Shown: positions 11,231 to 21,299 of the stretch, one piece after another
Numbering within the stretch: the first letter of the stretch is position 1
Layout of the letters: each line of letters starts with the position of its first letter
From: Aspidiotus rigidus
Lineage: Eukaryota; Arthropoda; Insecta; Hemiptera; Diaspididae
DNA: 64,000 nt
Direction of reading: 5' to 3'
Assembly: GCA_035079385.1 (NCBI GenBank)
Contig: JAVHKY010000029.1
Span: 7,812,001 to 7,876,000 of the forward strand
Program-made: the position numbers and the translations under genes
Notes under the pieces: generated by a model
Seen by the model: only the letters and a program-made list of their open reading frames with translations
Told to the model about the DNA's origin: nothing
Databases searched by the model: none

Positions 11231-11239
11231 GCCACTTCC

Positions 11240-11830
11240 TCATGTGCTGGACCAATGTTATAGGATTGATAGAATGAGGGTTGTTGAGTTCAATACAGAA
11301 TTTAAACTATTGGCCCAAGAACTTAGCAAGAGGTGAAATAGGGAGAGAAATGTGTGACACCACAGGTGCCGGACCTTGGACAATCCATAAAGACGAGGAA
11401 GGATATAACTAGGCGCTAAAATTAATTCATACTTTTTGGATAAACTTTCACAATTGTATCGTGCGAATCATTGGTGGCTTTCCTTACCTTAGCAAAATGA
11501 GTATTGAAATTGGATTGAGCGTTATGAGTGGCCCTGCAGTTTTCTCCTCGTTAATAGGACATCCCACAACTGCCACGGTATCATCTTCAAGATTGTGGTC
11601 ATCAATCTTCTTCTTCGGGCTGTTGATAGTAGGTCTCTCTTGACGATCTGATAATGACTGGCATAGTTTCGTGAAGGAGAGTATCTGCCTTGTAACGACA
11701 TCACTCACATTCGTCTTTATCATTGGGTCGGCTACCACCTTGGCAAGAGCTTTTGTTCCACTAAGAGAGGGACGGCAATGTGAGAAACCTTGGCCGAAAC
11801 AAGCTTCCTCTTTCACATCCAGTTTCTAAC
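11240..11830 (-). pseudogene. Penelope-like element N-terminal half remnant
   Basis: Minus-strand frames give KALAKVVADPMIKTNVSDVV, then KIDDHNLEDDTVAVVGCP, then GPAPVVSHISLPISPLAKFL, then QFKFCIEL..NPHSIN. The third block fits the PLE segment R.VVS.ISSPTY.LAKFL that precedes the RT palm. Stops and frame changes lie between the blocks. With 9616-10290 it would form one element read right to left. Confidence 0.5.
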
Positions 11831-12337
11831 GTGTGAGCAAAGTTTGTGCCCCTGGAAATGAGGATTGCCCTTATTTTTCGTCAATGAGATCCTGAAAGTT
11901 TTCGGTTTTTTCTTTCTTTTAGTGTTGACGCCAAGTATCCTCTAACAACAGCTGGAAGTCATCCGCGGGCGTGATGGATGCAAGTCGATCAAGTCCAGTC
12001 TCATTGTGATACTGTATTTACCGTGCCATCTTCTAAGTTCCAATCTTATTCACTTGTCGGCGATCGATTTTCATGTAGCAGCTGCGAGGTTTTCTTGTCT
12101 CGATTTTTTTCTTCTGTATTTTCGGGGACAGTCTTCCGTGGATCGACATATTCTGACAACTCTCCAATATGAAGTGAAAAAAGAAATAGCGTATTGCTGA
12201 ATACTGGAAATACTTCAAGAATAATTGTAAAAACTGTCACACCGTGTGATAGAAGATTGGGTCTCAGCCAAATATTCCATTAAAAATTGAGAAAAAGTTC
12301 AAATTCAAGCGAAAGTCAGAGTTCATTTTTGAAACAC

Positions 12338-12533
12338 CTAGAAAATATTTCCTCGATCGAAGGACGTCACGACAGAATCGTGATCGGTTTCGCAAAATTG
12401 CAAAAGTTTTTCAAAAATTCTTCGACGTCGATTTCCTTTACAATTATAGGACGCATGATTTCCTGTAACCTTCGTCCACCCTGCTCTTCCCACAGATGTA
12501 TTCTCATCGTATTTCTTCAATGGTGTACTCATC
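12338..12533 (-). CDS. Candidate small coding exon, unknown product
   Basis: An ATG at 12533 opens 64 codons (starting MSTPLKKYDENTSVGR) to a TAG. Upstream on the same strand is a strong acceptor-like TTTCTCAG at about 12553 and, about 200 nt further, two donor-like sites (AAG|GTAAAG and GAT|GTAAGT near 12755-12785). A spliced 5' untranslated exon is therefore possible. A second open frame at 12240-12046 could be a further exon (YVDPRKTVPENTEEKN), preceded by TATTTCCAG. No family is recognised and the model is tentative. Confidence 0.25.
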
Positions 12534-12969
12534 AATATACCAAACAGTCTGAGAAACGTGCTGTTGAATGCACTTTATGCACATTACGATGTGCATAATA
12601 ATTTTTGTTGGCGCTTCGTTCTTCTCGCATCGGGGTCTCGACACAATATACTGATACTGTAGGTAGGTACGATACTCGATACAGAGATACAACATAGACG
12701 CGTGAAAACTCACGTGTATTTCTCATTACTTGCATCGAAGTTGGCCGAGAACAATGACTTACATCACCTGTTCGCGACTTTACCTTCATTTCGTCTGTCA
12801 CGCTCGCGCGAGGAATAAGAGTATAATGTGGCGAAATTTTCTTTTCTCTCGCGCTGGAATAAGATTCTAGCTCTCGGATGTATAAGTACACCCGAGAGTG
12901 TATAAATGGTGTGCCTTGTCCGCGCACTGTATTGACATCGCAACGAATGATACTAAATACGGACAATTC

Positions 12970-14090
12970 TTATGTAGGTACCTTTAATGCGGCATTATAT
13001 TTATTGAAAATTACCACGTATTACAAAATGCGCCGCTATTTCATTCAACTCTTCACTCTGATTAGGTAATAACACAGTTAACCTAGAGGGCATAACAATA
13101 ATATTATTATCTTTGGAATAGATTTTCTGCGTCGAGCGCCAGTGTTCATTATTTACTTTGGGACTGCGATGGGATGTAAGTGAAGGTTCCGTGAAGTGTG
13201 ACATGACTCGTCTTGGAAACATCAACCTCGCAGAAGACAATGTGCTGATTATAGAGAGATTCGTATAATATAGCTTAGTCTGAAATACACAGCCGAAGAA
13301 ATCGCATTCTATTTCGAAGCGTATATATACGTACGTATACCACCCAAGAAGTAGCCATCCGTCTATTTAGGCTTTGTTATTTCAGAGAGTAGTTTTTACG
13401 TGTTTATTTTCCGAAACGAAATGAAAATTACGAAAGCAGCGTAGTACGTCATATTGAAGACGGTAGTGTACCCCGTACTTTATGATATTCGAGATAAGTT
13501 TTAATTTGATTCACTTAGCACGGCATTCATCTGTGTAACTCAGATAACTATCCTACACTGATGGAAATGTTCCATTAAATGTCTCTCACGCTGTCTGACG
13601 ATGAATGTAAATAACATAGAGCAGTAATTCAGGGTTTTTTGTGAAGAAATACGAGGACTGTTCAAGCTATAAAATGCTCTTCCTTGCGTCCTCGACGATT
13701 GTGACTTCGACTCTTTATTTCATTTGAGACGGAATACACGACTTTTCAAACTTTGTATCTTGCCAAAGAAACGTAATTTTACCATCCAAAATTTTTGGTT
13801 CACGCTTATTCTGTCACAGAAAGTACGCAATTCTTAGGTGACTAATTTGCACAAAACTACAATCTTGTACGCAGAATCTTTTGCAGGACCTTTCGTCAAT
13901 CATCACCTTAGGGAAAGCCTCCCCTATTCTTTCGACTATGACATTCCCTATTCGTTGTCTAGAATTGTGTGGAAAGCACCTAGGGATTTTCCCTGATGGT
14001 ATGAACCGCCTGTGTGCTACCAGAACAAAAGAAAACGAACTAAAAACTTATCGAACTTGGAAGGTTTGCAATATTCCTTGTCTTTCCTGA
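12970..14090. other. Non-coding stretch
   Basis: No gene supported. Contains TATA/CGTATA microsatellite-like tracts near 13320 and an AT-rich background. The open frame at 13881-14090 shows no family resemblance and runs into the repeat that follows. Confidence 0.35.
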
Positions 14091-14450
14091 AGTTTCCTGA
14101 ATCATGGTCCCTAATTCCAAAATTTGTTAGGTCTCACCACCCCCGCGAGTTGTCCATCCCAAACCGTGTATTTCCTTAAGTTTCCTGAATCCTAGTCCTT
14201 AATTCCAAAATTTCCGAGTTCACACCTCGCGAGTTGCCGCACCCTAGTCATGATTCTAAAAATCTGCGAGTTCTACCAGTCCTGAATCCTGGACCCTAAG
14301 TCGAGAATTTGGGAATTCACCCATCCACACAATCCCCCCCCCCCCCATTGATAATCTGTATACTGTATCCCTTCTCTCCTCGATAGGAAACTATGACATC
14401 GTTAGCTGGTGATATCATCAAGCCTAATTGAAAAATTTGCAAGGTCAATT
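14090..14450. repeat. Second copy of the GCGAGTTC repeat family
   Basis: Three degenerate tandem units of the type TCCTGAATC.TGG.CCCTAA.T...AAATTT..GAGTTCACAC, then a 13-C run at 14334-14346, then GATAATCTGTATACTGTA and GGAAACTATGACATCGTTAG. This is the same series as at 7240-7400, in the same orientation. Confidence 0.6.
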
Positions 14451-14479
14451 CACCTTGTCTCATTTTTCTAATTTATAAG

Positions 14480-14900
14480 AGGCTTTTATAGTCCTGTATG
14501 TTAGACTTATGTTAGGCCTGGTTTCATGAAGGCTAATAGTAGGCCTATGCTCAGTATAGTGGAGACTAAGAAGTAGTACTTTACTTTTGAAATCTGTAAG
14601 TATGACATCATAAGCCGTGACCAGGAAGCCTAGTATAAGGGAGACTTTCCATATTAATATTAGATCTAGCATAAGGGAGACTGTTGGAAAACTTACGATT
14701 GGAGTGAGTGATCCCGAGAATAGAAGAGAGTGAGGAAGGGAGAGCCCAAGCTGATGACGTCACAGGCAGCTGTCCGAAAGCTTCTATAAGAAAACTTCAC
14801 AAGCTAGATCATGATTTCATCGCAAAGCAGACGTAGCCCTAAAATATAAATTAGGTCACGTGATCTTTATTTGTTTAGCCCTGCCGGAAAATCTCTTCTT
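14480..14900 (+). repeat. Dispersed repeat shared with 58288-58690
   Basis: The first part (14480-14700) is a series of AGGC/GCCTA(G/T) words in short tandem units. From 14690 it matches 58288 onward: GAGACTGTTGG, GAGTGATCC.GAGA.TAGAAGAG, GCCCAAGCTGATGA, then CATGATTTCATCGCAAAGCA and CCTAAAATATAAAT. TGATGACGTCACAG sits in the middle. Non-autonomous repeat; class unknown. Confidence 0.65.
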
Positions 14901-14989
14901 TTTTTTATTTTTGAGGTTTAAGATGAGTGATGAGATAGGTGAGCGTGAGTCTAAAGTGAATGATTCTTTACGAGTGAGTTGATTTGAGG

Positions 14990-15590
14990 AGTTCCGGGGA
15001 TGGAAATTAAGGGAGTGACGGGGTAAGTTAGTAAAATTTTAAGAGCCAGTAGGTTAGATGTGAGTTTTTGGTTCGGGGATTTGAGTATATTGAAGGATCG
15101 ATAGTAGAGTAATGGAATATCTTTGTCTGCGCAGAAGCTGTCGGCGAGACTGTTTCGAAATGTTCTGCTGGTTATTTCGAGGGCTGAGTTTTGGACAGTC
15201 TTAGAAAGTTTCAGGTGAGAGGGGGGTGGATGCTAGACCGTAGATAGATGAGTGTTAACGGTAGAGGGGATCAGGGCTTTGAGGGTACAATCGTCTTTAG
15301 GGAGGGTAAGGAATTTAAGGACATTGGGCCTCATATGCATTTTGTTTTCGTTGGTTTAATATGGGATCTAAGAAAACTAATACGGGAATATTCAACCGTC
15401 CTGTGACCTGATTTGTCGAATGGCAAATGGCGACACGAATTTGAGAGGGTAGAAGCATACGCATATGAGTTGTACAATTAAGGTGGGATTTTGGAAATTG
15501 AAGAGTTTGCATGTGGATTTGATAATAGTGACGTCTGTGGTAAACACCAATGTTGAAATTGAGTAAGAAACGGTCAAGGTTTTTTTAGAA
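14990..15590 (-). pseudogene. Non-LTR RT thumb-region remnant
   Basis: Minus-strand frames read LKFLTLPKDDCTLKALI, then the degraded YGLAST..SPETF region, then NSALEITSRTFRNSLADSFCADKDIPLLYYR. This matches the post-YADD thumb of I/Jockey elements (..LDPVQN.ALRI..GAFRTSPA.SL..E...PL..R). Stops and frame changes are present. The 5' side (15590-15940) is open in stretches but not recognisable. Followed at 15693 by an 11-G run. Confidence 0.55.
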
Positions 15591-16369
15591 AATACTTTTT
15601 CCGTACAATTGTTGTATTATTAAAAAGATTGGAATCATTTAAGTTATACGAAACCTGAATTTTTATGAATCAAATTAGCGTTCTTTTTGCATGGGGGGGG
15701 GGGTAGAGGAGTGGAAGGGGGATTTTTACCATTTGTGTAACCTGAAATTGTGAACAGCCGGAGTCGTAAGTTTGGAGGTTGTTTTTCTGAAAGAACCGTA
15801 TGTGAGATTTTGGGTGGAAGAAAGAGGCCGAATTTAAATTTCACGTAGAGGGAAAAGATCGAAGAATTGTTAGATACCTTATATAATTTATATGGATGTT
15901 GTGTCTTATTCAGAAGTTTACTGCGATGGTCCAAAAGTGTTTAAAAACGAAAGTCCCGGTCGCATTGTTGTTCCGATGTCGAGGTGCACAACAATTTAAA
16001 ACAAACTCTCGAAGGCCGTCTCCTCAGTCATTCGGCAAGATTGATTAGTGATGTCGGAAAGTCTCAATATTGAGAGGTCTCACAGCGCTCCCGCCGACTC
16101 TCAATTTCTTTCACGAAGACCAACCAAGGCTGTGAAAAAACACACAAAAACTTTGGAAGTAAACTCTTATTCAAGTGAGAGCATACGAGTATGTAAATTA
16201 TACCTTCAGACCAGACCAAGGCTCCAAAATAAAAAAATTATGACTAGCCCAAATACATATGAAGTATGTTAGATTTGAAATGCAACCCTAAATCCTCGTT
16301 CTCTTCCTCTATACTTGTTTCTTTTCTCATCGACCAGAGGGACCAAGAAAATTTGAGAACTGCTGAATA

Positions 16370-16566
16370 AATGAGAAGAAGAAAAACAAAAAGAGGTCAG
16401 AGTCCGATAACGAGTTCTGGTTTAACTGGCTTGCTGGGTTGCCAGCCCCCTCCCTCTCCAAAAAAAACTCAGACTTTTCCGATCGCACCATCAGGTTGTT
16501 TCTCCTGATTTTTTTCTCTGAAAATTCCATGACTTTTCCCGGTCTTCTAGAAACTGGTCATCCTGT
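16370..16566. mobile_element. Probable hAT-like miniature element fragment
   Basis: Read on the minus strand from 16566, the sequence begins CAGGATGACCAG and continues with GACCGGGAAAAGTCATGGAAT. This is the widespread animal pattern CAGGGTGTC....GGGAAAA.TCA.GGAATTTT seen at the ends of non-autonomous hAT-like elements. A similar start word occurs at both ends of the element at 19624-20617. The other end of this copy is not clear. Confidence 0.4.
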
Positions 16567-18600
16567 AGGTGCGCTGTTCATTATGCTCTCTCCAACTCTT
16601 GGTGTGCGTCTCTGAATTCTGTGCCGGTAAAAATGATGAACGAATTCTTCAGGACTCTATTCCTTCAAGCGTAATGTATGGGATATGCACGCTTACTAAC
16701 TGAAGTAGGAACAAAGTCAGTTCATGACATTTATGACTCGGCGTTTGAATAGCGACAACATCTGCATTCTACGGGAACTTATTACCGCGTACATGCCACA
16801 ATGTATACACATGTATATCGGGATTCATAAAAGCGCCCTACACAACTTGGAACCATTAAAGTCGCGTGAAATACATTCGATGATATGATTTGTTGATGAC
16901 GTCGGCTACACTCTTCCTTCCAGCAGCTTGTCAGCTGAAATTTTCCCCTTCTACCAGAGCACGATGGTATGTGCGAGCATTCTTAAAGACTCTCGTCGTG
17001 ACGTCTATGCCGAATGTGTATCAATGCATTCCCACATCTCGGATATTGCACCATTACTACACGCGACCATAAATCGTAAAATTTTTTTTATTACATTCGT
17101 CCGCTAATTAACGCGTGTCGATGATTTATTACGCGAAAGATAGGCAGAACCGATGTTGTGCTAGCACCATCATATTTTTAAAATATAAACACAAACTAAT
17201 ACTTTTTTATAGCCGTTACACGTTATGGAGAGGATCTAGTTCCAAGACCCATAAGTCGTACGGAAGATACCTTGATGCGAGTTATCATCGAAGCTAGTTA
17301 TCACCGATGTTCTCGCTGTTTTTATGAGTTACATATGCGGTTGTTGAATTATAACATTATTATTATTGTATATACTTTCGGTTATAGGGACTTCGTTAAA
17401 TCGTGTTCTCTCTCCTTCTCCACGATATCATCTCTCGTACACACGGGTCTAAATAACGATCGTATAAATTTATGCACAATATTATCGACGTAAGTTTTTC
17501 GTCTCCTTTGGTCGGCGCGCAGGTAATATACTCGATTATTCTCGATGTACCCGAGATATGAAACCCCGTTCAAATATGAGAAAAATAAAAAAATAAAAAT
17601 CCATTTGGAACCACTGTTAAAATATGCAAGATGGCTGCTCGTCCCTCTCGCTCGCTCTTCTTTATTTCTACCGACGGTGAATATACACAGACACTTACAC
17701 CGGCGTACGCTAACAGGCATACATAGATTACCTCTCCTTCGGAAGCGGGGAAAGAAACTCTTCTTCTATATAGTGTTGTTACCTTGACGGCTTAATTTCA
17801 CGTGGCTCGTTCCTACCTGATTACTGTTATTACGAGTTGACCGCGAAGAAGACGACGACGATGCCGGCCGGCTCTGGTGGGGCGAAGTCGAAATACACCG
17901 CGCGATGAAAAATAGAAAGAGAGAGAGTGAGAAGAGGAAGAAGAAAAAAAGGCGAAGCGCAGAGAGCAGCGCGCGTAATCCGTTGCGTCTTTTTTTACTT
18001 CATTAACTAACGCCGTATTCTCGTCTTTGTTTAACCCAATGATTGGATTTTTCGGCCCGTACTTCGGATGGCAATGGCAGGTGAACGGAGAGGAAGAAGA
18101 AGAGCGTTGTATCTTCATTATTTCCGAACCTTCTTTCACGATTTTACACGTACACGTCCTATTCTACTGCGCTCATCGCTCTCTGGATTTCTGGCGTTTC
18201 TTTTCCCCAATAAAATACACTCCTTCGCGTAATCATCGAGTCTTATTCACTCTGTGAACATCATTTCACCACTACCGCCATTTAGAGCTGGAGTTCATTC
18301 GCGTTCCAACTCCACAACCGTATTATAGGGTGTACAACTTTCAATAGGATTAATATTGCGAGTGAAAAAAATAAAAAAGATAAAAAATTTATACTCTCGC
18401 TAAAACTAGATCGGACAGTTACGTAGCTGATGTACTACGGATGTCGAATTAAAAGCCGCTTTTCCCTCGGAATGTCTGAAATTTAATACAAGAGATCTAC
18501 TACACTAAAAAGCATTATACTTTCGCGAAGCGACGATATAACGCTAATCCGATTAGCGTTAAATAATAATTTTATTCATATTGTGTGAGAAAGTTGACAA
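16567..18600. other. Unique-looking non-coding stretch
   Basis: No family resemblance in any frame. Purine-rich and CpG-rich DNA at 17860-18020, including GCCGGCCGGC and (GA)n-like tracts, could be regulatory. A CCAAT box-like word lies at 18033. Open frames here are short and mutually overlapping, as expected by chance. Confidence 0.35.
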
Positions 18601-18619
18601 AAGAGCACGTCGTGGCGGC

Positions 18620-18980
18620 AAGCGACAACTTCACTTAGCGATGCCAGACTCCCAACGAGTGACAAGACTCACCCTCGAACCGCTCCATCCAGAAGATAAC
18701 GGACGGGAATCGGCACCGCTAACGAAAGTTCAGTCGAATTATGGACAAAATCTAGAGAGAAGTCTCTGTATGGAGAATGCTGCTTCAAAAGGCCCTCCTT
18801 AACGGACACAAACTTGCAGGAGAGTACTGACTTCCCCTTGAGAGACACCGTCTTCATTTGAGAGAGAAGCGGAAGCAGCTTTGTAAGAGAAAAAAACTCG
18901 TAGGGTTTTCCGATGATAAGGGGCCTGCAGATCCCGGGGAAGGCTTTTCGAAAGTCAATTAAGAGTATTGAGTGTAGCAC
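18620..18980 (-). pseudogene. Non-LTR RT palm remnant
   Basis: One open minus-strand frame reads ILLIDFRKAFPGICRPLII, fitting palm motif A (family VFLDFRKAFDTV..PLL). It is followed at the correct distance by CKFVSVKEGLLKQHSPY, which fits the motif-B region (..V..GLPQGS.LGPLLF). The catalytic Asp of motif A is retained, but the GLPQGS glycines are lost. It lies downstream of, and on the same strand as, the 18985-21300 element. Confidence 0.5.
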
Positions 18981-19623
18981 AGTTCTTTTTTCTTTATTTT
19001 ATTTATGAGCCTTACGACTACTCAAAACGAGTCATCAGTTCGCACTAGTTTGATTTTACAATAATTTTAGCCACATCAATTCTAGAGAAGTTGATAGAAA
19101 TAAGTAGGACGAAGGTGTTGAGGGAATTGGAGATGATTTCGGAGTTGTTGGGTATTGCGGAGGGTGTAGATGAGGGAACGTTGCAAGCAGAGCGTTGGTT
19201 CTGAAAGACAGGACATGAGAAGAGATGTTGAACCGTGAGGTTGTCTGAATGACAGTAGTTACATGACGGAGGGGCATGAAGACCTGGGAAGAGGATGACT
19301 TCTTCTTGGCAGGAGTTGATATTTGGAGAGGACCCTGGAATAGAAAGGCTTTCGACTGATCTTAGTTTTTTGTGTTGCTGTTCTTTCCAAAGGTTATGCC
19401 AAAAAACTAGGACTTTGAAACGGTAGGATTTTTGAAGGTCGTATACTGGCGAATGAGCTGGGACGGTAATTTTCAGTCAGACAGTGGAGTTCCTTGGCCG
19501 CATGACCAACGTTTTCATGTTGAGGGTGACCGATGTGACCTGGAGTCTAGATGAAGGTGACTGATAATTTCATAGAGGTGACGTGAATGCGTTGAGTGAT
19601 GAGGTTATTTGAATAAGGATTTT

Positions 19624-20617
19624 CAGGGTGTCTATCGGTCAAGTACGTCAAGTAAATTAAGTAAAAGTCAAGTATTTGATAAAAGGTCAAGTAAAGGAGT
19701 AAAAGTCAAGTATCTTCATTAACGGTCAAGTAAAAATAGGAAAAATGACAAAAACTTTTGAAAAAAGCAAAAAAAAACCTTATAGGTTCTCTAACGGAGT
19801 GAACGAGGGATGGCAGGTACCCTGTTTTTTGGGGCACGTGGGATCTGAAAAATGTAGATTTTGACGTCGCAGGCCCCGCCCCCAAGCTATATATGATAGG
19901 AGGGACTTGGAGAAACACTTGAAATTGCCGAACTCCGAGCTTTGCCGAATGGCGGACGTTTTTTGTGACCCCCCCGATAAAACATTTTGCCTGTTAAAAC
20001 AGTATTTTTAGCCAATTTGACTTTTTTTTTTTTTTTTTTTGCGGAACCTGTTTTATCGGGAGTTTTTTGGAAAAAACGTCCGCTTTCCGGCCGGCCGGCA
20101 AAGCTTGAAGCTTGAAAATGTTCTAAGCGCACCTCCAAGTCCCTCTCCTATCATATATAGCTTGTGGGCGGGGGGGGGGGGGCAGTGACGTAACTGTTTG
20201 ATAACGTCATAGTTCAGCCTTGTGACGTCACAATCTAATGATGTCATAGATCAATTTTTTTCAAGTTCCCTTCCTATAGTGACGTCACAATTTTATGACT
20301 TCAACGTCAACCTTGTGACGTCACAATCTGATGACGTCATAGATCAATTTTTTTCAAGTTCCCCTCCCATAATATTATACAGTTTCAAAGTCCGGGACGT
20401 GACGTCCCAATTTGATGATTTCATACGTCAACCTTAGGACGTCACAATCTACATTTTTCAAATCCCACGTGCGCCATAAAACAGGTAGGCATCCTTCGTT
20501 TAACTTTGTAGAAGAACTCGGGAGTTTTTTTTTTCCTTGCTCGTTAACTCGTTTACTTTCTAAAAAGGTCAAGTAAATGTCAAGAATTTTCAGAATTTCC
20601 TTTCAGTAGCCACCCTG
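19624..20617. mobile_element. Palindromic non-autonomous hAT-like element nested in RNase H
   Basis: Left end CAGGGTGTCTAT; right end, read inward on the other strand, CAGGGTGGCTAC (10 of 12 identical). Flanks are ATTTT (19619-19623) and ATCTT (20618-20622), an imperfect 5-bp target duplication. Removing the element rejoins the RNase H frame exactly. Both arms fold back: 19810-19860 pairs with 20450-20495, and 19880-19912 pairs with 20134-20165. A T20 tract lies near the centre. The right arm has extra tandem units at 20180-20450. A 13-G run lies at 20170-20182. No transposase is encoded. Class assignment is inferred from the end sequence; hAT elements usually make 8-bp duplications. Confidence 0.75.
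20205..20450 (+). repeat. Tandem TGACGTCA units inside the palindromic element
   Basis: Two to three imperfect units of about 110-120 bp, each carrying CCTTGTGACGTCACAATCT, (A/G)TGATGTCATAGATC and AATTTTTTTCAAGTTCCC. The 8-bp palindrome TGACGTCA, the consensus of CRE/ATF sites, appears several times. Regulatory activity is not shown. Confidence 0.65.
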
Positions 20618-21299
20618 ATCTTGTAAAGATTTGATGGAGGAAAGTGAGTCAGATAGTAGGATATAGTTGAGTCCGGGAGGACGCTGAGTAAGGGTCGAAA
20701 GACATGAGCGAAAAATGCTCAGCTCAGCAGTAGAAATGGAAGCAGAGTTCTTTGAACAATAGGCCGTGTTTATCCTGGATGGACTACGCGTAGCCTGTTT
20801 CATTTTCGGTATAAAAGTCATATTATATGATCGGGAAATTCTTCGAAAATTTCTGTCATTAGTTTACGGTAGGGGCCATGGAGGAATGGATGGTTTACTA
20901 GGGAGGAGAGGGTTGAGTCTGGGAAGGGAGTCAAGATGGGGTTCAAGAAAATTTGGTGAGGTATTTTGAGAAGGAGAAAATGGTGTGGATAGGGAGTTCT
21001 AGAAGTTGAGCTGAGCTTGCGAGGAAGTTGGCAATTAGTGTGCGAAAGTGGAGAGGAGGTTTGGCTGTTCGGCGGAGAGGTTAAGATTAGGATTAATACG
21101 GAATGTCTCCAGGACCATAGGTTCAGTGATTGAAGAGAGGATTTTTCAGACTGAGAGTAGGTAGGAGAACCGCAGTCCAGTTAAGAGAAGATGACATGTT
21201 TATGTAGTAGAAAAAGTAGTTTTCGGTTGTACCCATGACGAGAGTGAGATTTGAGAATATTGGTGGCATTCAAGCATTTTTTCAAGTCAGAGGAAGATT

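Noticed and set aside
17813..18139. Minus-strand frame over CpG-rich DNA with Ser/Arg runs
   Set aside because: The peptide reflects GA/GAA and CGACGA tracts rather than a protein; the overlapping plus frame is equally open.
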